From: Rapana venosa
Taxonomy: Eukaryota; Mollusca; Gastropoda; Neogastropoda; Muricidae
Assembly: GCA_028751875.1 (NCBI GenBank)
Contig: CM054143.1
Span: 66,913,977 to 66,977,976, forward strand
Reading direction: 5' to 3'
DNA: 64,000 bases
A program made the translations under genes and the position numbers. The notes beneath the pieces were generated by a model. That model saw only the letters and a list, made by a program, of their open reading frames with translations, was not told where the DNA came from and did no database searches. Of this stretch, positions 25,134 to 36,509 are shown in pieces. Numbering within the stretch: position 1 is the first letter of the stretch; each line of letters starts with the position of its first letter.

Positions 25134-26483
25134 CTCAAAAAGGTAAGTTTACTAGTGCTGCTAGGTCAATCACCAATAATATGCAAATTGAGATGTTGTC
25201 TTTCAGGGCTCGGAAGAAAAGGCATACCACAAACACACAGTGAAACACACACAGTGAAACACACAACACACACAACACACACACAGTGACACACACACAC
25301 GCACACACTACTCACTCACTCACAACACACTACACCCCAAATCTACCTGAATTCCAACATGTGGTGTGTGCACCCACACACATGTGAAATATCCCCACAG
25401 ACAACAATTATAACAAATTTTCATCTGAGTGCATTTTGCCTTATGCAGTTTCTGCCAGTAGTTCATCTGATGAAAACTGTCATGCAAGCTCTTTTCAAGT
25501 GCTATATTAGCCCCAATTCAGTGTTTCATTTGTTTTTCAGACCTATTTTTAGCAATTGGCACTTGAAGTCTTATCACGGAACGCTTTTTTGCTTTAAGAG
25601 AACTTCATGTTTCTCACAGTGTTGATTACTCGGTGATGTTCAACATAAGGACAACAGCCAAAAATTTAATTTGACTGTTACTATCTTCATAGCTTGATTT
25701 CGAAGCGCTTGATTCAGAGCGCTGTTAGTTTTATGTTCACAAGTAACCAGCAATGTTTCTCTGTGTTCAAGTGGGCCAGTCAGGGATTTGGAAGATCATG
25801 GATGATCGCTTATAGCTCATGTTTTTCCTAACGAAGCCCTGCATCGGTTGTAATATAGTTCCTAACTTCATTACTATGCTCTTTATGAGTTCTATCATCC
25901 AGAATAATTTGCAGAACGAGCTGAATTTCGAGGTATACTATCGATTGTCTTTCGAAGCGGACGCGCACATTTGGTTACAGGCATCGCCTCGTTGGCCTTA
26001 GTAAGGTCAACATGGTCTCTTCGGCCATTGACAGGAATGAATCTCCCTAGTGGATGCTTGTTTACGATCTCCCCTATTTTGAGCGTTTTATTGGATAAGT
26101 TTTAATTCAAGCCAGATTTGCTGACACTCAGTGTGAAGGTCGATAATAGTGAGCTTTCCAATGGTGTGTCACTCGACTTGTCTATTGTTAAATCTTGAGG
26201 GGATACAGGTTGCGGGAAAAGTTACGTCTCTTATGGGTCTTTTCAATCAAAATCGCTCGTCTTCAGAGGTGGTATGTGTATAAAAATAGATTTTGATAGG
26301 AAGATACTAAATCATTATTATTTTATTGATGTTTTCTGGGCGCGAAGCGCGTACTCTCGAGAGCTCTATATTATCAGTTTTATCCCAAAATCACAAAATC
26401 GGAACCTGACACCCATTACTGCATATTTTGGCTCTAGCAGATAGAGGCTGAGGTGACATGCGACTCATTTCGCGAAATGGAGA

Positions 26484-27275
26484 GTCACAAATACTCGTTC
26501 CCCCTTCTTCAGACTTTTGAGCTCTTGAGCATATTTTGTGCACAATTATTGACATTGATAAGCATTTGATCGTATTGTTCCTACAGTTTGTGGCAGACAA
26601 CACACGGTATTTGCCTTGCTCTCTATGTGTTCTGCGGTCTTTCGCCCAACTGCACATTGCTTGGTCTTTGTGAAAACATTACTTCATTCCTTGCGTTCTA
26701 ATCTCTGTTTCCAATTGCCAAAATCTTTGTGTAGCGTCATCATGTTCTCAGCTTACCAGTACTAAGTCTCAGCATACAGCAGTTCCCAGATCTCTCTGGC
26801 ACTCTCCACATTCCTGGATATTTCATTCATCATGAGGATAAACGCAGAGGGCTCAAAGCGGATCTTGTGCATCATATTTTATCTCAAAGCTTTCTGACTT
26901 TACCAATTATAGTTTTCACTTTTGATCTGGATTTCTTGTACAAAGTATAACCATTGAGATGGTGTGCTCCGGTTACACCCTTGTTTCCTCAAGCCCATTG
27001 ATTGCCTTTCAAAAGCTTTTTCCAGGTCAAAACAAAGATGTGCGTCAAGCTCTTTTTTCTCCTATATACTTTTCCTGTGTTGTTTCATATATATATTGCA
27101 TCTATGGTTGATTTGCCAGCAGGAATCAACTGTTTTTCATCAATATTGCACTGGATCTTCAGTTTCTTTCAATATTTTTTCCCAGGATCTCTAATGCCAG
27201 TTCAGGAAGCCTGATTCCTCTGTATTTCCAACATAATAGTGGCATCTCTTTACCCTTGAAAATGGGAACAGAGTG
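26484..27275 (-). mobile_element. LINE fragment, 5' half, minus strand
   Basis: The sequence matches 11030-11850 of the other copy in order: CCTTCTTCAGACTTTTGAGC, the GCATTTGATCG segment, TTTGCCTTGCTCTCTATG, and the block giving FPAGKST-like RT residues on the reverse strand near 27110-27130. It is degenerate. It probably belongs with 21460-22125. Confidence 0.7.
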
Positions 27276-27739
27276 TCGCCTCGCCCTGGCTGATTACTGT
27301 GTATATAGGTCAGTGTCATTGAATGGGGACCAGTGTGTGACATTATTACAGCCTTTGTGATACAGTGCCGTGCATGTCATCCATCTTTGGAACGAGTCGT
27401 TTCCTCAATCTCCCACTGGATACAGATGTGGCAACAGCTCACTTCTTCATGGCAGGGAAAGCATGTCCTTTTGTGTACAGTCAGGTTTCTATACTGAAGA
27501 AGACAATGGGGTGTGATTGAAAATCTTTCTGTCTTTGCTATTGTTTTTTCATTTTGGCATTATTGACTGCAATGTGGAGACATTGAGTCAAAGCCTGGAC
27601 CTGGAAGAGAAGTAAGAATGACTGTCCACCTCTGTAACAGAATCAGTTTCCTCCTTCGACCAACTTTGTGCATAATTTTGTTTCAAATTACACATATGCT
27701 GCACACTTTCCCAGTCCCCCTCCCCATTCATCCACCATG
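27276..27739. other. No gene recognised
   Basis: Unique-looking DNA between a LINE fragment and a degenerate LINE ORF1-like stretch. It contains no motif I can name. Confidence 0.45.
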
Positions 27740-28670
27740 TTCCTTCTACTGCCTTTGCTTTCCTTCAAGCTGTGGATCTGCGATGGATGCAGAACATGGT
27801 GGGTCCAACTTAGGGGGCTCCTGAATACTTGGCGAAACATGTCAAAGACACCTGCTGGGAGATGAGCCAGAACAAGCTGCTCTGACCAGAGACTTGGGTC
27901 CATGTCGAGACTGCAATGAACCTCATGGGCAGAAAACAACGGTTGAAGCTGATGTTGAATGCCTGAAAGACAATGTGACTATTTGGAGCAAGAATGCAGG
28001 CACTTGGTGATCAACAATGATTTTTGTTTGACACAGAACAATTGGGGTGAAAGGAAGTGGAACAAACTTGTGGCGCATTAATAAAAACAACATCCTGCGT
28101 TTCTTTCAAATGTGTATGAAGGTCCAAAGAGGACAGCAAGATGTGCAGACGAGAAAGTTGTCAAACTTTCTGAACAAATTCTATGGACAGCAAGGTATGG
28201 TCAACTGCTGACATAGAATCTGCCTACCATCTCGAAGAAGACAACAAAACCACAGTCGACCAGGTGTTCTCAATTGTGTGCTTCCAAACATGGCAGGACA
28301 AGCTGTTCTCTTGCAGAGAACAGAGAATGTGAAAGAAGATGGAGACGTGCTGGGCGTGCATGTTGCGGCTGAGCTGGACCACTCGACCGCTAAAGGTCCA
28401 TACGGAGCTGAAAGAACCAGGCAGAGATGCCTATTTCGTAATGTGCGTTCCTGTACAGAAACATGACTTCCAGGCTAAGTGGGTTCCGCAAAAACAAACT
28501 CCAGATCCTCTGTCTGACATCCACCCTCAGAAGAGAGATCGGTGCAAACAGTCAGACAGGTGAAGAGAATGCAACACAGCCTTTCACAGTGTCCACCCTC
28601 CCTCACCAGCTTGACGGAGTACCTAACTACCACGGACGGCAGTGTCCAACATGAACACTTTGCGCCCAAC
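27740..28670 (+). pseudogene. LINE ORF1-like pseudogene (nucleic-acid chaperone type)
   Basis: Scattered frames read like the ORF1 protein of L1/RTE-type LINEs. TADIESAYHLEEDN lies near 28210, then FQTWQDKLF near 28297, RLSGFRKNKLQILCL near 28470 and LRREIGANSQ near 28530. In such proteins an RRM-like core has the pattern DIExAHRLG...FxxxxxRxxL. Stops and shifts break the reading several times. No RT domain follows directly; a minisatellite begins at 28690. The identification rests on short motif resemblance only. Confidence 0.4.
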
Positions 28671-28689
28671 CACCAGTCAGGAGCAGCCT

Positions 28690-29080
28690 GCCTGTGATGC
28701 AGTACAGACCGTGACTGTCTGCCAGTACAGACCGTGACTGTCTGCCGTACAGACGTGACTGCCAGTACAGGCCGTGACTGTCCACAGTACAGACCGTGAC
28801 TGTCTGCCAGTACAGACGTGACTGCCAGTACAGACGTGACTAGCCGGTACAGACCGTGATGCAGTACAAGGACCGTGACTGCCAGTACAGGGACTGTGAA
28901 GCCAGTCCAGACTGTGACTGCCAGTACAGACTGTGACTGCTGCCAGTTACGAGCGTGACTGGCCAGTACAGACCCGTGACTGCATGCCAGTACAGAGCGT
29001 GGCTGCCAGTTACAGACCGTGACTGCCCAGTACAGACCGTGACTGCCAGTACAGCTGTGACTGCCAGTACAGGACTGTGC
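28690..29080. repeat. Minisatellite, about 22-bp unit
   Basis: About 18 imperfect copies of CAGTACAGACCGTGACTGCC or variants with CTG insertions. It ends just before a long C run at 29107-29130. Confidence 0.93.
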
Positions 29081-30019
29081 CAACTTACCAGAAAACACCC
29101 AAAACCCCCCCCCCCCCCCCCCCCCCCCCCCACACTCCCCACCCATATCTGGACCTCTGGCAAAGTAACTGGCAGAAAGGACGGACAGGCACAGCAAGGA
29201 GCAGCATGCCGCAACAGAAGTCGGTCTCTCAAACCCACCTTCAGGGACCTCTAGCTGTGAATCATGGGCCCCTGAGAAGGTACACAGTGCAACAGCAGCA
29301 GGAGCAGTGACTGACACCAGGGGTCTCCAGCCAGCCACCTCCCCTGTTTCACCACAGGAGCAGTTCGGGAGCGCACACTCTTCTCATCACTGTGGCGAGA
29401 GGGTCTTAGTCAGGATCTGTTCACAGCCTCAAAACACAACAAGGCTGTTACGGAGGACTCAGGCTGATGCAATGTTCGACACCTGAAAAGTCAGACCTTG
29501 TCAAGGCAGAGGGACTGTGTCAGAAGAAAAGTCAGGTGACAGTGCCATTGTTCCAAACAGGCGACAAAGAGGGTGACGGAGAGGGCCTGCATGAAGTGTC
29601 TGGAAGCCACCACCAAGGACCATTTTTCTGTCTCAGTCATTGTTTTTGTTTTTTTATCATATGATTTTTTAAAATTCCTTTTGTTTTAAAAATAAATATA
29701 TGCATGACAAGCATTATCAATATCAATATCACGTAACTAGCAAATAGTCGCCATGTTCATGAATGCACTTCTACATATTGTACATAACATAAAAATTGCG
29801 TATATACTAGACATTTCCATGCATACATACTACATACACACATACATACATACATAACAAAAAATATCTACAGTCATGGCAATTTCATACACGTACATAA
29901 ATTACATGCACATGCCTTTGAAGAATACTTACAGTTTGGTCAGTGCCCGTTCCTCCCTCTCCCATTACAAGGAGGGCTTGATGGGAGTTATTTTTTTTGT
30001 CCGGAGCTGGGGCTCTTCC
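29081..30019. other. No gene recognised; poly-C and CATA-type tracts
   Basis: Holds a C homopolymer of about 24 bases at 29107-29130, short open frames without motifs, and a CATACATA-like tract near 29820-29855. Confidence 0.5.
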
Positions 30020-32165
30020 AGGAGGGTTTAATGCAGCAAAAGCTTGGCGGACGTTTTGCGGCTTTAACCATCCTGGACAATGACGTCAATGACCTCACCA
30101 ACAACTTTTAATGAGGCTGTCCGAGAAACAAGCAGAGGAGGGTACTCGGTCGTCGGAGGAATAAACACAAGCATGGACTTACCAATGTCTTCTTGGACCT
30201 TGCGATACAGAAGGACTGAAACCACCAGGTCTTCAAACCCTAAGAATACGGGAGGCAAAACAATTTGTGAAGAAGAGTCAATGTTAAAGGCCAGAGTGAA
30301 GTGGATCAGTGAGCAATTGTGATGAGATTGAAAAATAGAATGAAAGTGGGCAACAGTAAAAAAGGCATACGACACCTGAGAAACTCACAAAACCACTTCT
30401 AAACCATATCATCGTCATGAAGACAGCTCGAAACCTACTCAGAAAGCTCAATTGCATTAACCAGGGGGTCTGAGTATCTGTCAAGAACTATACAACTACC
30501 CAATCCTAACCTGACAAGTGCATAAATAGAAGAGAAGGCAGCCAACATCAAGAGCACCCTCGCCATCTACATATTGAGGAAGAAGTGGAGAAGCCAATCC
30601 GCAGATTACCAGTAGCGTAAGTCCAGGAGCAGACAAAACATACAGCAGAGCTGCTCAAGCTGGTGGCGAAATAGTCGTCACACATGTTAAGCTATCTGTA
30701 GAAGATTGGGAGACAAAACACGTGGCCAACAGAATGGACACAATCACTCATCATAACCCCCTTTGCCAAGAAAGGGAATTTACAGCCAATGCCAAAATAT
30801 TAGACAAACTATCAGCCTCATCAGCCAAGCCAGCAAGATCATGCTCAAAGTTATTTTGAATCGGGACTCAAGGAAGGAGGCTGAGTACACCTTGCAGAGG
30901 AACAAGCTGGGTTCAGGGGGGGGGGGGGGCAGGAGGAGCTCACAATCGAACAGATTTTTAACTGCCACATCCTGATGGAAAAAAAATCGTCAACATCAGA
31001 GAGACCTTGTTCCACTAACTTCATCGACTTCAAGAAGGCTTTCGACTGTGTATGACGAAGGCCTGTGGCAGGTCCCTCAGATTGTTTGGCATTGAAGAAG
31101 GTCTAGTGCACAAACCATCAAGCACTATACAACACAGCAAGCAGTGGCCAGTCCTTCTGAACAACTCAGGTCAGGAGACTACTTCAAAACCACAGTCTGG
31201 GGTCCGACAAGGATGCCTGTCATCTACAGTCTGTTTAATCTCTGTTCTTGGAAATCATATGAGAGAGACCCTCCAGACTTCCACTCTCATCTCATTGGCG
31301 GGGGGGGGGGGGGGGCGGACAGACCTCAAACTACTTGCGGTTTGCCGATGACATTGACTCATGGGTGAAGTACACAGAGCTGCAAGATCTTTCAGGACCA
31401 GACTGAGAAAAGAGGCTGGTGCTATGGGATGGAGGTGAGCTCGGAGAAAAGTAAAGTACTGTGAACAGCACGAGCAACGCCACTGCTAAAAGTCCTTCAT
31501 GATAAGGCAACAACTGGAGGGGTAGATGCTTTTAATACCTGGCGTACACTCACAAAGGAGGGCGATCGACGACAGAACTCAAAGTCAGATTAGCCATGGC
31601 AACATCTTCCATGACAAAATCTCCACCTATGGAAAAGTAAAGAGATCAGTTTCCAATCAAACTAAAGCTCTACAAAGCCTATTCAGGACTATCCTGCTGT
31701 ACGGAAGTGAAAACCTGGACATTGGACTGATGAAACTCTGCAAAGCGAACTGTCATTTGAAAAAAAATGCCATAGAAAAGATGCTGGGCATATCCGCGTG
31801 ACGAGAACGAAAGACCAATGAATTTGTCAAAGAGTCAAATAAACACGGCTGGCAGGTCCACAGGAACCCCTTCTCACCATCGTCAGAAAGTAAAACTGAC
31901 ATGGTTTCGGCCATGTCACCCGCCACAACACTCTGCCCATAAAACAGTGCTGCAGGAAACACTCGATAGGTGGAGAAGGAGGGGAGACAGAACAAGTCAT
32001 GGATGGCAACAGCAGAGATGGGACCAGGATGGAATGACTCGGCACTACTGCCGCAGAGTCCGAGGAATCGAGAAGGAGATGGAGAAGGCTTACCACGGCA
32101 TCGTATTAGTGTCATCACCCAGCGACCGCAAGGTCACGGGTCTGATGATGTGATGATGATAGTGA
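30020..32165 (+). mobile_element. RTE-like LINE, 5'-truncated second copy
   Basis: The sequence aligns by eye with 3290-5395. It shares TTTTGCGGC followed by ATTAACC, then ACCAACAACTTTAATGAGGC-like sequence, FGIEEGLVHKPSS near 31087, and an RT active-site segment RFADDIDS near 31340 in which the FADD pair is kept. The C-terminal tail includes TILLYGSENLDIG near 31690 and GRWRRRGDR near 31960. It ends in a GATGATG repeat at about 32145-32160. Frameshifts are frequent. The endonuclease start is missing. A G-run at 30918-30929 and another at 31297-31313 interrupt the RT region. Confidence 0.75.
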
Positions 32166-32929
32166 TCTTACACCTGTTTTTTTTCTTGAGATCGTATTCA
32201 ATGTTTCGTAAGGTTTGGGGGCATAGCTGAAGGAATTGTTTCTCACTTCTGATTTCGATCTTCCTAAAGTTGTACATGCCCTTAACATCTTCATATTCCA
32301 GTTCTGTCCTGCCTAACGTGTCCCTCAAACCTCCTGCTACAACGACAAAGTCTTTTATGGTATTTCAGCACAGTTTCTAGCCTAGTTTTTCCAGAAGTCA
32401 CGCTTTCTCTCTTTGGTCTCACCACCTGCTGAGCATAAGCGAGATCACGTGCAGGATCTTTTCTTCCCACAAACTATTTCATGTTCATTGATTAATCATC
32501 AATAATCAATCTGGACTATCAAACCAAAACAATATCCTTATAATAGTACTAATGTATCATCTCTACTGCATTAAGAACAAACATTCCACGATAATACCTT
32601 TTGAATTGGACAAGAAAAAGGGCATGCGGAGAAGAGAGGAGAGAGAGATGTCACAATATCTAGCTATCAGGCTCTACCATTTTGTTTTGTCCCCCCTTTC
32701 AATGTTGTTTTAAAATTTGTAGATTGTACTGACGGCTTATATAAAATTATTCTTTTTTTTTGCTTAATAAAGAGTGCTCCTTCCCACCTCTCCCTCCCTC
32801 ACCACATACAGCGTGTGACTGTATGGGAATTTCCAGTCACAGTAAAACATACTTGAAATTTACTTAGAAATGAAGTAAGTGCTGAGAATTTTATGTTGGA
32901 TGATTTGCTTATAAGTCAATTCTAGGGAG
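32166..32929. other. No gene recognised
   Basis: AT-rich DNA between a LINE end and a SINE-like repeat. No motif or exon-like feature is seen. Confidence 0.45.
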
Positions 32930-33177
32930 TGAGGCGTAGAGACCTACTTTCTAGGGGGGCCAGATATTGAGGTTGGGCCCATCTCCTCTCCCCTTTCACA
33001 CCAACCCACCTGCTTTACCTAGATCTTGAGACCCTAAAGAGGCAAGGTAACCCATTACAGCTGGGTGAATTGGGGACTGTACTGAAGCCAAAGGCATGAA
33101 AATGGTCTCCAGTCCAATGGTAAGACCATTCAATGCTGGTTAATCTTATTAGCTGGGGGATTGCGAAGTGTTCTGAC
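32930..33177 (+). repeat. SINE-like dispersed repeat, copy 1
   Basis: Words such as GGCCAGATATTGAGG, ACCCTAAAGAGGC, TTACAGCTGGGTGAATTGGG, GACTGTACTGAAGCC and CAATGGTAAGACC recur in the same order at 51015-51260. They also recur in reverse complement at 56380-56605. The length near 250 bases and absence of RT coding suggest a SINE or the tail of a LINE. Confidence 0.75.
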
Positions 33178-33942
33178 GCTGAGCTATCTCGTTCCCCTGA
33201 CGGGTACCCTTCATTTTACCCCCCCCTCCACTCTCACCTCCCACCAATACCCCCCCCCTTCCCCCCCACCACACAAAGATAGACACACACTTACACAGAT
33301 ATCAAACATAACAGACTGTTTCTTTGCATCAGTGGACTGTGGGATGGCCATGACGGGTACCCCTACAAAAAAATTACCATCACCGCACACCCTCTCCTCC
33401 CCCCCCACCCCCCCCCCACTCCCCCCCCACACACACACACACAGACACACATTGACACACTCAGAAGATATATAAATCCAAACTGTCGTCCGCGTGACAG
33501 TGGACTGTTGGGACGGGCCAGACGGGTACCCCTACATTTACACGGCCCACATCCCTCCTCCTCTCCCCACCCCCCCCCCCCCCCCCCCCCACCCCCCCCC
33601 CACCCACCACAAGACCACATTGACAACAGAGATATATCCAAACTGTCGTGTTTCTGTGGACAGTTGGGACGGCTAGGACGGGTACCCTAATCTTTACCAA
33701 CCCCTACACCCTTCCCCCCTCCTCCTCTCCCTCCCCCCACCCACACACACACACACACAGAACACATTGACACACAGAAGATATATCCAAACCTGTCCTG
33801 TTCAGTGGATGTTGGGATCGGCCAGACGGTAACCCTACATTTACCACAGCCAACACCTTCCCCCCTCCTCTCTCACCCCCCCTCCCAACACCTCACACGC
33901 ACAAGACATGAAAGATATATAATCCAAACTGGCGTGTTTCAG
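33178..33942 (+). repeat. Tandem array of partial PLCG exon copies (137-168 bp spacing)
   Basis: Copies of the exon start TGGACTGTTGGGACGGGCCA followed by GACGGGTACCCCTAC begin at 33333, 33501, 33657 and 33806, before the full exon at 33943. A further partial copy (GACGGGTACCCTTCATTTTAC) is at 33198. Each copy after the first is preceded by GATATATCCAAACTGTCGTG-like sequence and usually a TTCAG or ACAG acceptor. Each is followed by poly-C and CA tracts instead of the rest of the exon. The copies have indels, and only the last continues to a donor. Confidence 0.9.
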
Positions 33943-34044
33943 TGGACTGCTGGGACGGGCCAGCGGGTACCCCTACATTTACCAACGGCCACTCGCGTTC
34001 ACCTCCAAGATCAAGTTTCTGGACGTGCTGAGACGACCATCAAG
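33943..34044 (+). CDS. PLCG1: Phospholipase C gamma, X-box exon with catalytic His region
   Basis: The exon encodes, with corrections for small indels, a segment like (L)DCWDGPDGYPYIYHGHS followed by TSKIKFLDVL and TIK. This is the core of the PLC X box, which carries one of the two catalytic histidines in the I-Y-H segment. It is preceded by a TTTCAG acceptor (33942) and followed by AAG/GTGCAC. The expected exon is 98 bases, while 102 are present. One base is lost at CCAGCGGG, one A is gained in TACCAACGG (at the catalytic His codon), and two bases are gained at each of two later places. As written the frame is broken, either by sequence error in a repeat-rich spot or by decay. The other exons nearby are intact, which favours error. 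Confidence 0.85.
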
Positions 34045-36423
34045 GTGCACGCTGGGGGGCCTCAGAGTAAGACTCTCCTCTGACCTTGAGTCTAAAGTGC
34101 TGTTTTGGCTGTCTGGTCATGGGCTAGAGTGCAGATGGTTCACCTGTGGGCAAAGACTGGTGTGTATAGTGATGTTTTGCCAGGCTGTTACGGAGCTGCT
34201 GCATTCTTTTTTCTTCATTCTTTTCTTTCATGTCTCAATGATGCCAGTATGCATGGGGGGTCTTCTTCTTCAAGTGTCCGGTCTGGTCCTGCAGACATCG
34301 TTGATCATGGCTCTCCATTCTTCCCTGTTCTCGGTCCCTCTCATGAGCTCATTGTTGGTGCCCTCTTTATTTGTTGCGAATTTGTTTAAGCTGTCTGTGA
34401 ATTTTGTGCGTGGTCTTCTCTGCTCTTGTTTTCCACAGATTTTGCCACTCCATACAGTTTCTCTAGTCCGTCAGCCCTGATTATATGCCGAAACTTTGAG
34501 CTGTCTTTCTCTGATGGTGTTGAGAATGAATCTCTTGTATCCAGCCATTGCCATTACTTTACTGATTTGTTTTTCTTTTTGTCATGGGACTTTACATGAT
34601 TCTCCCGATGAAACCAATTTCCATCTGCTTTAGATCGCTGTTCTGTGTCCTTGGCTAGGGTCTGCTCCTCACATCCGTACAGAAGAATGGACCATACGTA
34701 GGCTCTCAAAAACTGGATCTTTGTCTTGAGGCTTATCTTATGTGGTAAAAATGCATTTCATGTTGTTAATAAAGTTGCCTTTAGATTGACCGATTCTCTT
34801 TCTGATTTCTGTGTCACACTTGCCGTACGGGTGATAGAACAACCAAGGTAGTTAAAGGTGTTTACTTGTCTGATTATCTCTCCTTTACAGGCTATGTTGC
34901 AATGTGTGTATCACAGCTTTTTTCGAGATCCCATTGCATTCGGTCTTCTTTGCATTGTGCCTGTAATCCTTTTTTTTCGCTTTCGTTTGTTACTGTTGTT
35001 AAAATCTTTTGCAGTTTTCTCAGAGTCGGCGATACAATCTACTGTGTCAATCTGCATATCTCAGTTGTTGATGTTGTGGCCACCTAACTAATTCCCTTCA
35101 TGATTCTCAATATTTCGTAGAATTATTTTCCACTATATACAATTAAATAACTCAGGTACGAGTACACGCAGCCTGCCTCACACCCCTGCAGATTGGTCTA
35201 TATTGACTGATGTCATTGTCGACTCTAATGGCTGCCTCCTGTTCCCAATATATGTTTCTGAGGACTCGAAGATCTTTCCCGTCAATTTGGGGTATTTTGT
35301 TTAAAAAAAATAAATTATTGTTTGTTCCCATCAGCATGAAATGGCGTACTTTTCCTAAAGGCAGTGTGGGTTTGAACGTGTGTATGAGATTTCTCTGTGC
35401 ATTTGCACATAAGACCTCGGTTTATTGTCACATCCAAAGGATTCTTGGGGCAGTGGAGTGAGTCAGTACTGATGTTAATGTATCCTTTGGAAAGGCGAAC
35501 ATTGAGTAGCAGATTGAAAAGGGGCAGGGGAGGCAGGGACTGACAGTGTGCATGTGCACTAAAAGTCAGTCACAGGAAGTCGTGTAGGGGTCACTCAATA
35601 GGTTGGGGATATGTCGTTACCAGCTTCATAACTACAAGGCAGAAACTGAGACTAGATTATCAAAGTAGCAAAAACCAAATTGATTTCATCGAGCATGAGA
35701 AATAGTATGGACCAGCAAGCAGTAGCAGGCAAGAATGCAGCTGTTTCCAGTTGTAAGAGCTGCTGACATAGTCTGGCCCATTTGCCCCGCTTTGTGTTAG
35801 GACTGCAAGTGATAGAAAACAAATAGGAAGTAACAACAATGCAAGCCCCTGATGGTCAACACTCACCTGGAACATAGTTATCTTGTGATTGTGTACGTCA
35901 TGAAAGTAGACCAGGAAAAGATCATTTTTTTGTTTCTTGTATTGCAGGATACCACTATTGTACATAAAAAAAAAAAAATAGTGTGCTTGCTGTTTAAAAC
36001 AAAAAAAGATTGGTCATCTGTTTTTACCTGCAGGAGCAAAGCCTTTTCCAACAGATGCCATGGTGGTGGCTCAACTGGAGTCCTGAGATCAAGAGCTCCA
36101 TGCTGTAACTACTAGCTACCTCACCCCCGTATTCTTATTTCAGTACTTATTGATCCACATGTGTGTGTTCGTGTGTGTGTGGTACCCATGATCCTGCTTT
36201 CTTATTTTACAACTGTGTACCCATGTTTGTGTTGTGAGGTATATACTGCATTGACCCATGTGTCGTTGTGTGTGTGTGGGAGGTTATTATATTTTTTTTT
36301 TGAAATATAAAAAATTGACCAGTGTAAAATGTGTGTGTGTGAGGTATATATTTAATTGACCAGTGTATATATGTGCGTGTGAGGTATATATTTAATTGAC
36401 CAGTGTGTGTGTGTGTGTATCAG
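34045..36423. other. PLCG intron region with a minus-strand LINE
   Basis: A short exon coding the expected EHAF...SE segment should lie here, since the next exon begins with the last base of a Glu codon. I could not identify it. The interval holds the LINE at 34225-35345, part of a dispersed repeat near 35340-35460, an A tract near 35967-35980 and GT-rich tracts with TATATTTAATTGACCAGTGT repeats at 36240-36415. Confidence 0.6.
34225..35345 (-). mobile_element. LINE RT fragment, minus strand
   Basis: Reverse-strand pieces read in RT order from 35345. DGKDLRVLRNIYWEQEAA is followed by a GVRQ box (GVRQAAC, normally GVRQGC) near 35170-35290. A thumb and tail segment RAYVWSILLYGCEEQTL lies near 34640-34720. 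End pieces lie near 34300-34430, corresponding to the usual RGRQRTKxxDSLNKFATN tail. The family differs from the RTE-like copies at 2236 and 30020. Frameshifts make it inactive. It lies in the intron between two X-box exons of PLCG, in antisense orientation. Confidence 0.75.
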
Positions 36424-36509
36424 GTACCCGCTGATCCTGTCCATAGAGAACCACTGCAGTCTGGGTCAGCAGAGGAACATGGCCATGGCCTTCAGAGACG
36501 TCTTTGGCG
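36424..36509 (+). CDS. PLCG1: Phospholipase C gamma, X-box exon 2
   Basis: The exon begins with G completing a Glu codon and then encodes [18 protein letters not shown] and [10 protein letters not shown], ending one base into the next codon. The LSIENHCS segment holds the conserved Glu of the PLC active site (a calcium ligand in the family). Boundaries are ATCAG/G at the start and GGCG/GTGAGAGG at the end, giving 86 bases. The phase fits the next exon (G/GC AGC, giving Gly-Ser). The frame is intact. The last about 15 bases and the donor are repeated twice downstream. Confidence 0.93.

Larger units (their letters stand above)
22126..26483. other. 4.36-kb interval between two LINE halves
   Basis: This AT-rich segment separates matching halves of one LINE. 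It holds a GT tract at 23465-23505, CA tracts at 23985-24025 and 24095-24118, a long T tract at 25055-25133, and CA-rich sequence at 25230-25340. From about 25630 the base composition changes and CpG words become common. No transposase, RT or host exon is recognised, and I could not find clear terminal repeats. Confidence 0.5.

Noticed and set aside
28690..29080. Possible CRISPR-like array
   Set aside because: The 22-base units run head to tail with no unique spacers, in animal DNA; it is a minisatellite.
33211..33700. Gly/Val-rich reverse-strand frames
   Set aside because: They are the complement of poly-C and CA tracts in the half-exon array.
35980..36030. Candidate short PLCG exon (CTGCAG then GAGCAAAGCCTTTTCC)
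   Set aside because: It resembles the expected EHAF segment only with an indel, the phase does not fit, and the adjoining TGGTGGTGGCTCA belongs to a repeat also seen near 37225.
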